A DNA stretch of 64,000 bases from Artemisia argyi (GCA_030686995.1 JARVZY010002400.1:124001-188000), one strand, 5' to 3'. Counted from the first letter of the stretch, positions 34,921 through 46,784 are shown. The notes: generated by a model not told the origin, from the letters alone. Made by a program: numbers and translations.

Positions 34921-35489
34921 TCCCACGGATGGCGCCAATTTGTTGAAGTAAAATCTTGCTTCTACTTTAGACAAGTGAAATGAATCCTCCGGACTATGAC
35001 TGGTCCTTTGGGTTCGAGGTGATATTTGGTTGGTGTCTGTCCCTTCGGATATCTACAAAACAGATACGTCCGTTAGTCTCGCCCCGGGAGCGTATCCCAG
35101 GACCAACTTCCGGCGTGAGAGTAAGTATATATTCTTAGAGAGAGAAAATATAAGTAAAGTTTAGAGAGTGGGAGAATTAGTTAACCTTAAATGAAGATTT
35201 CTCCTCTATTTATAGGCTGCTCACATGGAGTGCCAGACTGGTTTGTACTTAATCCCTTATTGTTTGCTTGTTTATGCTCCACTATCGTGTACTTAGTGTA
35301 CTTACTTGTACTTTGGTTTATGGACAGAGGGTTTGGGTCATATGGATACTGAAGTCTGGAAGATATCGCTCCGTTCCTTTCGGATGTTAGTCTGTTCTGC
35401 TTGTATACGTTTGGATACGTTCCGTTCGATGCATATCCGGAGGATATGTGTTTCGTTCGGCGTATATCCGGAGGGTACATACGCCAACA
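34921..35489 (-). repeat. Tat 5' LTR (549 bp) and PBS
   Basis: The LTR is 34941-35489. On the minus strand it begins TGTTGGCGTATGTACCC and ends GCAAGATTTTACTTCAACA. The PBS TGGCGCCATCCGTGGGA lies on the minus strand two bases inside, as in Tat/Ogre elements. A TATA-like CTATAAATAG (minus) lies at 35206-35215. The LTR abuts a gene promoter at 35490. Confidence 0.85.
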
Positions 35490-35661
35490 TATAGTAAGTG
35501 GAGTATAGTTGAAAAAAAAAAAAAAGTATATTGACTTAATTATTAAGAAATGTGGGTGGAAATCTATTAAGCAAAAATGATACTCCTACTAAAATAAGAT
35601 TATTGTTTAAACAAAGACTATTAAGTAAAGGTCTTCCCTCAGACAAAGACCGAGTTCAGAA

Positions 35662-36348
35662 ATGGGGTTTTGGAATTTCATATACTCGATCAGAGACCGA
35701 GTTCAAGGGATCACACCAACAGTTAAACGTGCAGGTGGCACGGCTTATGACTACACTTGTACCGCTGCTGCAAAGATTGATCAAGTAGTCAGAGTGGATG
35801 GTATTCAGAAGTTACCTCAGTACTTGCCAGACAGTAAAACTATCGGTATTTTTACCACCACGCTTGCTAAGAACGCAGGCAAATACGCTGTCACTGAAGG
35901 CTTTAAACATATTCCTGGTTTGTACTCTCTCTTTCTTCCATCTTTGACCCTTATTTGAATGCTAAATTTCTACTATTAAGCAATGAATTTAGGAATGAAT
36001 GGGTCCTTTGGGACCAATGGACATGTCATCTACTTGTATAGCTCATTTGGTACCTGCTCTTGCACTTTTTTTTTATGATGTGGTAGACACTGAAATCATC
36101 TATTCCTTAATGTACGGACATTTGTAGGTGCAACCGTGGTTACTAAGTTGATTTCAGACACAATGCGTGAAGTAAAACAAGAAACTGATAAGGACGGAAA
36201 GAAAGTAAAGGCGGATAGACCGGAGGAAGACTCCCGTTTATCAAAATCACAACCAGAAATTGTCGGTCAAAACGGGGACTTAAGCTTACAAAATGCAGAT
36301 AAAAGGGGTGTGAAAGGTGTGCTACCATACAAAATCTCAAAGCTCTAG
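35662..36348 (+). CDS. Uncharacterised two-exon gene, tandem copy 1 (truncated)
   Basis: Exon 1 is 35662-35917 and exon 2 is 36128-36348. The intron is GT...TTGTAG, 210 nt, phase 1. The predicted protein has 158 residues, beginning MGFWNFIYSIRDRVQGITP. It has an alanine-rich stretch, the motif KLPQYLPDSKT and HIPG at the exon junction. I do not recognise a named domain. The pattern resembles plant uncharacterised proteins with MG-W-F/Y-I ... YLPD ... PGG, as I recall. Compared with copy 2, about 170 bp are inserted at 36309-36479, which ends the frame early. The homologous C-terminal sequence continues out of frame at 36480-36580. The Tat LTR lies 172 bp before the ATG. It may be a decaying duplicate. 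Confidence 0.6.
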
Positions 36349-36479
36349 GGGCCTCAAAATCCACTTAACACTAATTTGATAACGGGATATGTTATATTTT
36401 CTAAATTTTTTCGAAAATTGAAGCTAGACCATTAGAATACTACGTTTTTATGTTTCAATAGTTGGTATGATATATCTTT

Positions 36480-36590
36480 GACAAGGCTAAATTTATGGTT
36501 AAGGTTCCTGGTGACATAGTTCGTACGAAACCATATGGTTTGTGGCTTGATGGTCTCTATGATAGCTTGTAAAGAAACATTAAGGAATCG
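36480..36590 (+). pseudogene. Detached 3' coding remnant of copy 1
   Basis: ACAAGGCTAAATTTATGG and ACCATATGGTTTGTGGC match the end of exon 2 in copy 2 (38158-38250), but they lie after the stop at 36348 and an inserted segment. The frame differs, so this part is not translated unless the inserted segment is spliced out. Confidence 0.7.
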
Positions 36591-36976
36591 ATTCTTATAT
36601 CTAAAATTGAAAACGAAGGGTTCAGTAACTACCATCTTTGATCATTCTAATTAAATGTGACACTTTCTTAATGATAAAACCAATATCTGTAAGAAGAAAC
36701 ATTCAAAAAAGAAATTGTGTATTGCCAAAGTGAAAATTTTGGCTAGTATGTAACTTGTATGCATTCATCAAGATGTATGTTAACTTTTTGTGGTGACAAG
36801 AATATGATATTTGAAATGAAATTTAGTAAGTGGAGTAAAGTTGAGAAAAAAAAGTAGACTAGTTAACTATTAAGAAATGTGAGTGGAAATGTCGTAGCAA
36901 GAATAAAAATAAACTATGTTTAACCAAGACTATTGGAAATAATGGTCTTCCCTCAGACTAAGAAAAGATTTGAGAT

Positions 36977-38271
36977 ATGGGGTTTTGGGACTTCATATAC
37001 TCTGTTGGCGAGAGAGTTAAAGGGGTCAAACCAGATTTATTGACGGTTAAACATGCAGGCTATGCAGCTTATAGCTACAGTTCTGCGGCTGCTGCAAAGA
37101 TCAATCAAGTTGTTAGAGTGGGTGGGATTAAGAAGTTACCTCAGTACTTGCCAGACAGTGAAACTAGAGCTCAGATCGGTCTTTTTACCACCAAGCTTGC
37201 TAAGAACGCGGGCAAAACAGTTGTCAGTGAAGGCTTTAAACATATTCCTGGTTGGTAGTCTCTCTTTCTTTCGTCTTTGAGCTTTAATATTAACATGAGG
37301 AGTCAAGGATAGCCAAATAACTAATCTGTTGTTGCCTACTCCCGAAAGACGAAGTCAATAATAGTTTAGAACTTGCAAGAAAGAAAGTGTTTAGAATAAC
37401 TTTGAAATTCCTTTTAAGGTCGTCCTCTCAATATAAAGGTCACTTTATAATAATATTCTGGTCGACAACAATTTTAACATAAAGCAAAAAAGAATTAATC
37501 TCAATAGAAATTTTACAACTGATTATGGCTCAGGTTAAGAAAAAGTTTAGGTGCTAATTAATTGATTGATTATGTATGTAATGTGCGTTATTAAGTATTT
37601 GACCTTTCCCTTTTCCCTCAAATGACTTCTTTAAAGTCGATTGTGATAGAGCTCTTTGAAAGGAGGTTCGGGTATATGAATTAGATGAATTATGGGACTG
37701 AATTGGCACCATCTTTACAGCTATGTCAAAGAGTCATTTCCATGCCAGGGATTCTGGCGAACGTGTTAGGAATTGAACGGAATTTGGTTGTTGTTTAGAA
37801 AAATTGACCCTTATTCGAATGCTAAATTTGACATTAGGAAATGAATGGATCCATAAATGGGCAGGACATGTACTTGCATGGTTCATTCTGTACCTGCTTA
37901 TGTGCTTTTTTCTGCAGTTTTTGCTTGTCGATAGCCACTGAAGTCATCAATCCCTTTACGTATGGACGTTTGTAGGTGCAACCGTGGTTACTAAGTTGAT
38001 TTCAGACACAATGCGTGAAGTGAAACAGGAAACAGATAAGGACGGAATGAAAGCAAAGGTGATTAGACTGGAAGAAGATTTTCGTTCATCAAAATCACAA
38101 CTAGAAATTGTCAGCCAAAACAAGCACTTAATCTTACAAAACGCAGATAGAGGTGCTAACAAGGCTAAAGATATGATTAACATGCTTATGGTGACAGAGT
38201 TTGTACAAAACCATATGGTTCGCGACATAATGGTCTCTAAGATTGCTTGTAAAGAGAAGAAAAACGAATAG
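36977..38271 (+). CDS. Uncharacterised two-exon gene, tandem copy 2
   Basis: Exon 1 is 36977-37250 and exon 2 is 37976-38271. The 725-nt intron is GT...TTGTAG, phase 1, at the same place as in copy 1. The protein has 189 residues. It starts MGFWDFIYSVGERVKGVKPD, then an alanine/serine-rich part (YAAYSYSSAAAAKIN), KKLPQYLPDSETRAQIGLF, FKHIPGGATVV and a charged C-terminus with heptad-like spacing (IRLEEDFRSSKSQLEIVSQN), a possible coiled coil. No signal peptide or membrane segment is obvious. The intron contains about 520 bp (37282-37802) absent from copy 1. No stops or shifts are seen, so this is the better candidate for the working copy. Confidence 0.75.
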
Positions 38272-38660
38272 AAGTCGATCAAGGTTTACCATTATCCTTG
38301 ACAAAACATTACCTTTTTTTTTATAAGAAAATTTTCCTAATTCAGGTCTCTAACATGCACACAAATAGCATGTATATATAAGAAAATAACTTAATTGAAG
38401 GCCTAAATCTTCATATGGGCTCGCAGTTGATGGGAATCACAAGCAGATGTTACATTTCTTGAGACACAAAAGAATACAATCTAGTACATAGTCAAGGACC
38501 TTGACCTCGTATGGTCACCTGAAACCACCATAGTAACCAAATGATCTGTTATAGTACCTCTACTTGTCCTGCCAAACAACACCTAAAACATCTACAGCTA
38601 CTCGTCAATGGATCCAGAAGCCACATAAATACACATACAATCATCCTCAAAATCAGTATT

Positions 38661-38766
38661 TCAACAATCACCATCTTCATTATTAGCCTTCACAAATCGA
38701 CCCTTCACTCGCTTTCTAGTATCAGCTCTTGCCTTCCTAGACTCGTACCGAATGTGTTTGTCATAC
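38661..38766 (-). pseudogene. Lone last exon of a CCT-domain gene
   Basis: On the minus strand, an acceptor GTGTGCAG is followed by a frame reading [20 protein letters not shown] then KGRFVKA and a short acidic tail ending at TGA (38661-38663). This is the second half of the CCT motif found in CONSTANS-like, CMF and PRR regulators, including its basic nuclear-localisation part. No first half of the motif or B-box exon is found in the 900 bp upstream, before the E2 gene. It is therefore likely a gene fragment, unless an upstream exon lies beyond the E2 gene. Confidence 0.7.
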
Positions 38767-38818
38767 CTGCACACATATTTCATTATCAATACCTACTCAA
38801 GTATTCCTACTAGGAGGG

Positions 38819-39190
38819 TGTTTGGAAGTGCGTTTTGATAGCTATGCGAAGATCAGAATCAGATTTTCAGTTGTAATGAAAAGAGAGCTGATGTATGAGA
38901 TAATGTTTGGATGTGCTTTTGCTATTCGTAGCAGTATTCATCAGACAACAGTTGCTTGAGTGTTTGGAAAATATTCAGATTTTCATAAGAAATAACTACG
39001 AAAAGTGACGTAAAAGATCACTCTTGTGCAAAAAGGACACCAACTTGTGAAATGCAAAGTCTCTCAAAATAGGTTAAAAGAAAGGAACATTATTAGTTAT
39101 ATGATTTTATTTTACGCTTTCAAACATCACTCCAGCTGCAGATGGTAAAGAACTAATTATCCAAATGCTATATTTTGGCCATACATAACT
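38819..39190. other. Possible degraded MITE
   Basis: The segment opens GGGTGTTTGGAAGTGCGTTT, a start seen in many plant MITEs, and contains a second GTTTGGATGTGCTTTTGCTA. No clear matching right terminal repeat or target duplication is found. No gene is visible here. Confidence 0.3.
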
Positions 39191-39671
39191 TTTTTTGTTG
39201 TATATATACAAGTTGTCCCGTGTAATGTGCTTAGAACGTGCGATATCAAGAAACCATGTGCGGACAGATGTCCTGCACGTAACCCACAGGCTTTTGGTTG
39301 TATTAATTGTGCTTGAATAAATTGGTTTAACTAAAGGATAGGAATGTTAGAGAATGAACTTAATTTTGTAACGATCAGAGCTTGTTGGTATCAACGTACG
39401 GCCTGATTTTATTAATAACCACCAGCTTATCGCCAACAATGCATCCTTCATTTACTGAAATTGCACCTCAGCAAATCATTCAAGAACTAATTCACAGTCG
39501 GAACATTAGACAAATAATTACTTATAAATAAAGATAGGATGATCTGGTACAACCTACATAGCATTAACCATCCAAACAATTAAACAAAAGAATTCGGACA
39601 ACCAAGTATGAAAATAAACAAAAAAAAGTTTCAGAATCAATTATCACGCCCTACATCAATGACCAACACAT

Positions 39672-41113
39672 TTATTGCAGATAGTTATTCAAATGCGCTG
39701 ATTGTCTCGTAATTCTTCTCCCACTAGTGTACGGAGGAGAGATTTCTGTTGCATAGAGCTGAGTCCATTGCATAGCATTTTTGGTGAATCTAGTACGATC
39801 ATTAGTATACTGCAATCACAAAAAGAATAATATTATGTACTGCAAATAATTTAATACAAAGGAAGGAAGAAAAATCGAGTGAGGGGTGAAACCTGTCTTG
39901 CTGCCACAAGATCTCGTGCCTCGCTAAGCTCGGGACCAGACAATATAGCCTGTATTGAAACTAGAGCTGATGTGAGGTTCATAGCTGGACTCCATTCGTC
40001 CTTTAAAAAGCTTAGAGACAGATCTCCGTTTTGGCTATTTATGTTAGGATGCCTATAATCATGATAAATCTAGAAGTTATTTATGTTAGGATGCCTATAA
40101 TCATGTTGAATTTTAAGAGATTAAAAAATATTTAGGTCTTCTTACCAAGTTTTTGTCAAGAATTTGATCACAGGAGGTTCGAAGGGATATTTATCTGCAG
40201 TTTAGAATAATAACAATAATAATTAGTAACCGTTGACTTGTTCTAGCTAAATGAGTTTCTGACAGCAACACGATAAAAGTGCTACGTGATCTGACGTTGC
40301 ACAATAAATACAATCACATAAATGTACACGTTAGGGTACAGGATTTGTGTCCGCACGTGATTGATTGATGTTGCGTGTTCTATAAATGTCACGTGTGAAC
40401 TTCAAAAAGGGAAAAATCGCCTATATGTTACGTATTAGACACAGGATTTGTGCCTGCACGTAGTTTATTGATGTTGCGTCTATAAATGTCACGCGTGAAC
40501 TTATAAATATACCTAGGAAATATTTTGGATTCAGCCTGTTTTCTTAAAACCTAACAAACGGATGTGGTCTCGTTCTCGTTCTAACAACAATTAGACCAAG
40601 CAGACCTCATCAGATCATTTCATTTGCAGCTTTTCAGATCTGCCAGAAAAATCGTTTTGAAATTTCTTATGGATGATGGGAAAACAACCTTCTTAAGGTT
40701 CTACACTCGACAGGTAAGTGCATGTGTTTAGTTTTGCATAACAGTCTATAGCTAGAGTGATTTATATCAGTTCTTGGTCAAAACTAATGAGACTGTAATC
40801 ACAAATTTACTGATCTCTTGGTCTAACCACAATCAACAACATCATAGTTAATCAAATCACGTAAAAAAAGCGATTTAGATATGAGAAATAAATCAATCAA
40901 TTATGAGTTAGAGAAAGATAATAGACCAGGTAAGCGAATGCGCATATGAAACACTCCCCCTTCATAAGGACTGTTAGCAGGTCCAGTGATGGTTGCAAAG
41001 AGGTGGTTGACATCAGGAATAGTATTGTCCCTCCATAAGTTCATACCAACCAAGCTCTGATCAGCTTGAAAGTAAGCGAGCTCCCTTGAAATTCTTTCAC
41101 TATGATTAGTCAT
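39672..41113 (-). CDS. Ubiquitin-conjugating enzyme E2 variant, active-site Cys to Ser
   Basis: There are four exons on the minus strand: 41113-40927, 40194-40146, 40052-39893 and 39809-39672. Together they give 534 nt, 177 residues. The UBC fold is clear: RISREL at the start, TGPANSPYEGG, YPFEPPVIKFLTKTW, the HPN motif (80-82), then NGDLSLSFLKDEWSPAM and LTSALVSIQAILSGPE. In active E2s the position before L-x-I-L-K is Cys; here residue 91 is Ser (codon TCT, 40016-40018). HPN is kept. The core looks closest to E2-25K/UBC27-type enzymes, but no UBA domain follows. All splice sites are GT/AG, although donor 1 is weak (GTCTAT). A Ser can hold ubiquitin only as a stable ester, so normal transfer is unlikely. 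It may be a non-catalytic variant or a decaying copy. Confidence 0.8.
40036..40120 (-). repeat. 42-bp tandem duplication with a second splice acceptor
   Basis: The segment TGTTAGGATGCCTATAATCATG occurs twice in slightly different contexts, with starts 42 bp apart. It contains the exon 3 acceptor (TTATAG/GCATCC on the minus strand), so two equal acceptors exist, at 40052 and 40094. Use of the upstream one brings in TAG after seven codons. Confidence 0.85.
40336..40510. repeat. Two diverged 100-bp units in E2 intron 1
   Basis: ACAGGATTTGTGTCCGCACG (from 40338) and ACAGGATTTGTGCCTGCACG (from 40441) begin two related segments, each ending near TATAAATGTCACGYGTGAACTT. No coding role is seen. Confidence 0.7.
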
Positions 41114-41169
41114 CTTCACAAAGAGCAAATTGCAAACACCAAGTTCTAAGTTTTAAAACCTTGCACACT

Positions 41170-41440
41170 GTTCTTAGTTGCGAAGAGGTGGTTGACATCA
41201 CGAATAGTATCATCAAATGAACCATGAATCATGAAAAAACGTTTCTTTTTCTCATATCCCGCCAAAAGTAACACAAAATTGGGCTTTTTTCATGATTTAA
41301 GTTCAGTCATCACATGAATCATGAATCATGTATGAAAGTGTATGGAATAATCTTCTTGTATTGTCGAATGTTTCTATTTCTCATATCCCGCCAAAAAGTA
41401 ACACAAAATTGGGCTTTTTCCATAATTTAACTTCAGTTTT
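41170..41440. repeat. Small duplications upstream of the E2 gene
   Basis: GAAGAGGTGGTTGACATCAC (41183) repeats coding sequence of exon 1 (41000-41020). CATATCCCGCCAAAA followed by GTAACACAAAATTGGGCTTT occurs at about 41252 and 41381. The area is the E2 promoter and 5' leader, patched by local duplications. Confidence 0.7.
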
Positions 41441-41650
41441 TGTTAGTGTAAGTTACTCCCTCCATTCCAAAAAGAGAGTGCACAAACAAAAAATTTTGAA
41501 ATTATGATATATGTAATTAAAGTTAGTTTTGATTTATAAAAAGTTATTTTTACCCACATAGTTAATATAGAAATAAAAAATGAGTAATAAATGCAAGTTT
41601 TAATTAGAAGAGTAAAATTGGACTATTATTTTGGGACAAACAAATATAGT

Positions 41651-44187
41651 TGTAACAACCGTGGTTTTGGCAGGTTAGTTTGACTAATAGTCTTGACTCG
41701 GTTGACGTTTGTTTGGTATGTATTAGGTGTTTGAAGTGATATATGAGTGATGTAGGTGAGTTTTAGCACTAAATCCCTTTGCGTAAGTGGTTTTATTGTG
41801 ATTTGGAAAGTTTGTAATTTAGGAAAGTTCATTTTGATCACCTTTGTGGTGTAGAAATGACTTGTGTAGTTTTGGTGTTTTTGTGTTTTTGCGTAACGAG
41901 TCTTCATTCAAGTAATTGAGCGTTAGTAAGTTACGAGGAGTTTGTTTTTATGTGTTATATTTCAAAAAGAGTGTGAAATTCTATTTTTGGAAACTTTGTT
42001 TTGAAAATGATATTTTTCCGGTTTATCGTAAAATTAAGGTTTATCGCGTAAGACGTTAGGTTTCGATATGGGAATATATAAAATATGAAAAGTATGAGGT
42101 TTTGAGTGTAATAAATAAATTTAATAAAAAAAAATAAAAATATATATTTTATATAGGTAAAATTCGAATTTAAGGGATAAGGGGGAAAAAGGAAACCCAA
42201 TTTGAGTCCAAATATGACTCTTAGGCCCAAGGATTATCCCTAATTAATATATATACCAAACCAAACACCCCTAAAGCATTTTTTCTGCAAATATGGATCG
42301 ACATATGGAGAATCAAGAGGGGAAAAATTAGGGTTTCATAATTGTCTAGCAATAATCAAGAATCAAGGTAAAATCTTTAACCCTTATGTGTAATTAATCA
42401 ATTATTGTTATGATTCATGTAATAATTAATATGATGGAATCTAGGGTTTGTAAACTACTGTAAATTATTGAAGTAAAACATGTTAGGATGATTAGATGTT
42501 AAGATTATAGGTAATGGTTAAGGGAATTGAGTGTTAAACGCGTTAGATTATGGGTTAGGGTTTGGACAGATTTGTAAGGCTGTAAAGATGTGAGTGTATA
42601 TAACAGATGGTGATGAGTTAAGTCACGAATTTTAAGTCTAAATTGAAGTATAATGAAAGATCTTTCCAAAAAGTCCAGCCATGATCAATTTTGAGGTCGG
42701 GAAGTCGGTCTTTTGATTTTTCTTTGTTAAGGTGTCAAAGCTGTCAAACCGGGACAGATTTTAGGTAAAAGTTTGAGGGTGGCATGTGGTTGTAAAAGTG
42801 GTATTTAGACTTGGTCTTCTGGAATAGTTAAGTTTTTGGTTATATTAGATTACCACGAAGAGGATTCGCGATAAAAACTTGTGGAAGTAATTATTAAAAA
42901 TCAAAACTTTTTGTGTGCGTTCAGATCCGAATTTGAGTAGTTGACAAGTTTAAATTTTCTATGAGTACTTGTGTGTTATTGGTCCATGTCCTTCTGGGAT
43001 TAGCTTCTATGCTTATGAGATACCATGGTAAATTTTTGGTGTGAGTTGTTGAGCTTTATTTGTCAAGATTTCATGTGAGTGAATGTACTCAAAAATTCTG
43101 CGTTTTATGAGTTTTAGAGCGCAGGGGATTTAGTGAGTGTTAGGTTATGGTGGTGGTTAGTATGGTGTCTAGGAGGTCCATGGTGGGTCATATGAGTCTT
43201 AGACATCCATCATATGTGTATTACATGGGTTGTAGCTTTTAGTTTGACCTTGTGTAATGTGGATTATTTTTGTGTGCTATAGATTGTGGATTGTTTTTGT
43301 GGAAGCTGCGGAGTTTAAGGTGAGTTCATAGTCCCATATTTTTACTTTGTTTTAAACTTGGGATGGGAATGATGCTTGTCTTAAATGTTTTGGTTTACTG
43401 TGATTATGTGTGTGGTATTAAAGAGCTTGGACTTATAATGTTGTCGTATGTATGCTATGTGTGATTATTTGCTTGTGTGGATATATATGTTTGGTCCAAT
43501 TGGGGGGGAGCATCCAATTGGAGAGTAATACTCCTGCTCGTACCAAACTATGTGGATTGGATAATGTGATGATAATGCTGTGTGGTCCAATTGGGGGGGA
43601 GTATCCAATTGGAGAGTAATACTCCTACTCGTTACCGGTTTTTGGGATTCAATTGGGAGGGTGCTTATCCTGTTGCTCGCGCATGCGACCTAATTGATGA
43701 TATATTGATGGGTACTACTTTGGATCGGTGGGCACGTTCCGCCCAATGGTTGCCTTATGAGTGTTGTTGCCTTTATGTGTGGATATTAACTTGCAAATGC
43801 ATGTAGCAATATGATAACTATAATTTATTTGTCCAGCTATATTTTGTAATCACAGTAAATTCGGTTGCATTGTGTGTTGAGTCTTAAACCTATGAACCTC
43901 ACCAACATTATGTTGACGTTTTAAGCATCATTTTCAGGTGAGCTTTCTAAGGATAAGATAGCAGGATGTGGATAGACGAGACCTTAGTTGCATTTGAAGT
44001 GGTTTATCATCTATATTTGGATTTATGTTTTGTTTTGGTTATTTTATCTTTGGGTATTGTTACAACACTGTGTGTTGGTACATTGCTCTATTTATGTGCA
44101 TGTAGTTGTTCTCTATGTTGACACCAGGTGTTGTGATGATATCCATGAAGTTACACCCGCGCGTTTTCGCCGTGGCGGGGTGTGACA
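41651..44187 (+). repeat. 5' LTR of the Tekay-like element
   Basis: The LTR runs from TGTAACAACCG to GGGGTGTGACA. It contains two copies of a 90-bp unit with GGTCCAATTGGGGGGGAG ... TCCAATTGGAGAGTAATACT (43492 and 43583). The end of the LTR and PBS read GTGTGACA-GATTGGTATCAGAGCC. Confidence 0.95.
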
Positions 44188-46780
44188 GATTGGTATCAGA
44201 GCCTTGGTTATAGAGAATTAGGTGGTTTAACCTAGACTATAGCCTAGGAGTCCCTCATATAGTTGCATTTAGGATCTATGTGTAAGTATAGTATTTTATA
44301 TGTCTATTTTCCTATATTTAGAAGATGTTTTATTGTGTTTTGGACGTCTATTCTATCCCTTATACATAGTATTGTATATATCGACTTTATTATATCATCT
44401 TCCGCGCGTAAGATGCTTCGTTGGACAACCGTTGTCGCTATCGGATGCGAGAGAAGTGGTAGGATAAAGCGGACTAACCGCAGAATCCGAGTTCCCGATA
44501 GCATGTATCTATGTTCGGACAAGGAGAGGATGTTTATGGGAAACGTTGGTGGAGAAGAAGTGGAGAGGTTTGGAACCACGTTGACTTCTGGAGATGGAGC
44601 CATTACCAAATACCTTTGGTAGTGTCCTCACCTCACATAGGAAGGAGATGTGGTTTAGTCTAAACCTCATGAATTGTATGCGCTTATGAATCATGTAGAA
44701 TTGGAAGAAAAGAATGGAGATGGTTTTGCATGTTGTCGACTACCTCAACATGTAGGAAACATGAATGGTTGGTTGAGTAAAGATGAAAGGGAGTTAGGAT
44801 GAAATGGTGTGGATTCGGATCTAGAGTCCACAGCGGGTAGTAAGTTAAATTGATCTGAGTGGAGAGATAGGTGTGAGAGTGGAGTTGAGCCATTATGCGA
44901 CGTCTTTTGTTTTGTGTCATGTTTTGGAATTCGTATATTGTCTTTTGCCGTCTGGAGCCATGTTGGAGCGTAATTACTCTTGGAAATTGGATCGACCTTA
45001 TCCAAGTGATTCTGATTATAGAGTATACGTTATCGTTGGAATTGTTCCATGTGAGATGATTTTTGCGACGTCTTTAGTTTTTGTTTGCATGTTTGTTTGC
45101 ATGATGTGTTGTCACAGGAGGGAGTACACTTGTGAAAGGGGGCATATATAATTATGGTGGCCAACATAATTATACATGCGTCACAACACAAGTGGACTTT
45201 CAAGTATGATAGCATGGATTGCATGGTGTATTAGGTGCTATGTGGTATATGTGTGTTATCATTGAGATGTGTGGTTTTGGAAGTAAGTATGCGTGTGGAA
45301 TAGGCTTATAACTATGGTCGCGAACATAATTATAAGGATATCACACACGTGGACTTGTGACCATTATTGCATTGATTGATGTTTGTTGTTATATGTTGTG
45401 GTAGATGGTATGTGATATCATGATCGGTGATGGCTGTATGGTTAGAGGAGTATTCTCTTAACCGTTTGGGCAGTCGTTATATGTTGGGGTGTGTAGGTGG
45501 TAAGATTCCATCCTACCTATCATATGTTGATACCTCAATTATCGGTGGGTACTTATGTTGTGGTATTTAAGTTGATTCGTTTGCTAGACGCTCCGTTTGT
45601 ATACCAAATTCTTTGGTTGGCATTCCTATTCGTACCATGATGGTACATATGCCATATTCTTTCTATTTGACGTCGTGATAGGTGTTGGGTAATCGAATTC
45701 GTTTTGTTGGATACTGGTTCGTTTCTTTGATTATTCCATACATTCATTCCTCGGATGAATGTTATGCTATTCTTCAAGTATTGGTTGTTCGTGACGAATT
45801 GGTGTGGATATTTAATCCCTCATTCACACACACCAATTGAAATTTTGCGACATGTTTGTGACCTGTTAGTGTCGGTGTTTTTTCTATGACTTTGGTTTGA
45901 TTGTTGTACGAGTGAGTCTTTGCGTTCTTCGCTTGATTTGCAATGTATTTTCGTGAGTGTTCATGAGTTCGTTTGAGGATTATTTTGATTACGAAATTCT
46001 TCAATGTCTTTCGCGTTCGATTTAGAGGTTGTGTTAGAGTCTTTATGGCATTTTCCAAATTCGTTTTGGGTATTTCAAGGTCATTTATTGGAAACTATTA
46101 TTTTTATGGTGAAAATGAAGTGTGAAGAAAAAAAAATGGTTATGTTGATGTCTTACATAAAATAGCTTATATATATTTTATAAAAAAAAAAGTATAAGTT
46201 TAAGATATGTCTTGTAAAAAAAATAATAATAAAAAAAAAACGGTATTCATTTGTTTTTGGGAAGGTCGAGTACGGGAATAAGAACTGTCTATGGTTCTCA
46301 TTTAGCAAACTTGTTATGTATTTGGTTCATTGAGTGTTTCTTTCGTTGAAGTACGCTTGTGGACGTTTTATGGGTGCATGTATCTTATATTTTCTTTGTA
46401 TGGGTTTTCATGAACATTTTATCTGTGTCTATTTTTATTGGGGGAAAATTTCTCATTGTGTTTTTCTAGCTTTGATTTTGATGTTCGTTACTTCGCTAGT
46501 CGATAATTCGTACCCCTTTTGAGTTCGTTGATATACGTTTTAGTTCGACCGGTTTCATGGTTTGCGTCGTTTACTTAGGATATATTGACGTGTTGATTAT
46601 CAATTTGTTCGTTGAAGAAGAAGAGGATGTTTGCCAAGTTGTTCAAGGGAAAGGTGTAGCTTTAAGATGTACGTTCTTTAGATTGCGTGGGCATTGCGGA
46701 GGTGGAAGATCCTTAAGAGGAACTGTGTGATACGTGACTTAGAGTTGGGGAGTAGAACTTGGAGATGAGATTTGTATGTA
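44188..46780 (+). other. Degenerate 5' interior (gag/protease/RT region)
   Basis: After the PBS (44190-44202) no intact frame is visible. A 119-codon frame at 44263-44622 does not match a known Gag motif that I can recognise. By position gag, protease and RT would lie here, but the sequence is too decayed or rearranged to name domains. Confidence 0.5.
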
Positions 46781-46784
46781 GCAG

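Larger units (their letters stand above)
14839..35489 (-). mobile_element. Tat-type Gypsy retrotransposon, 5' part, twice interrupted
   Basis: The element is read on the minus strand: 5' LTR 34941-35489, PBS, gag N-terminal part 34139-34891, then gag C-terminal and protease start 14839-15676. The two gag parts are separated by an 18.5-kb Copia insertion with target duplication TCATT. The element is cut at 14838 by an Athila-like LTR, and its pol and 3' LTR are not in the window. The right boundary abuts TATAG at 35490, upstream of an unrelated gene. Confidence 0.85.

Noticed and set aside
44304..45224. Minus-strand frames of 60-100 codons in the Tekay-like interior
   Set aside because: They are antisense to the element and match nothing; probably chance.
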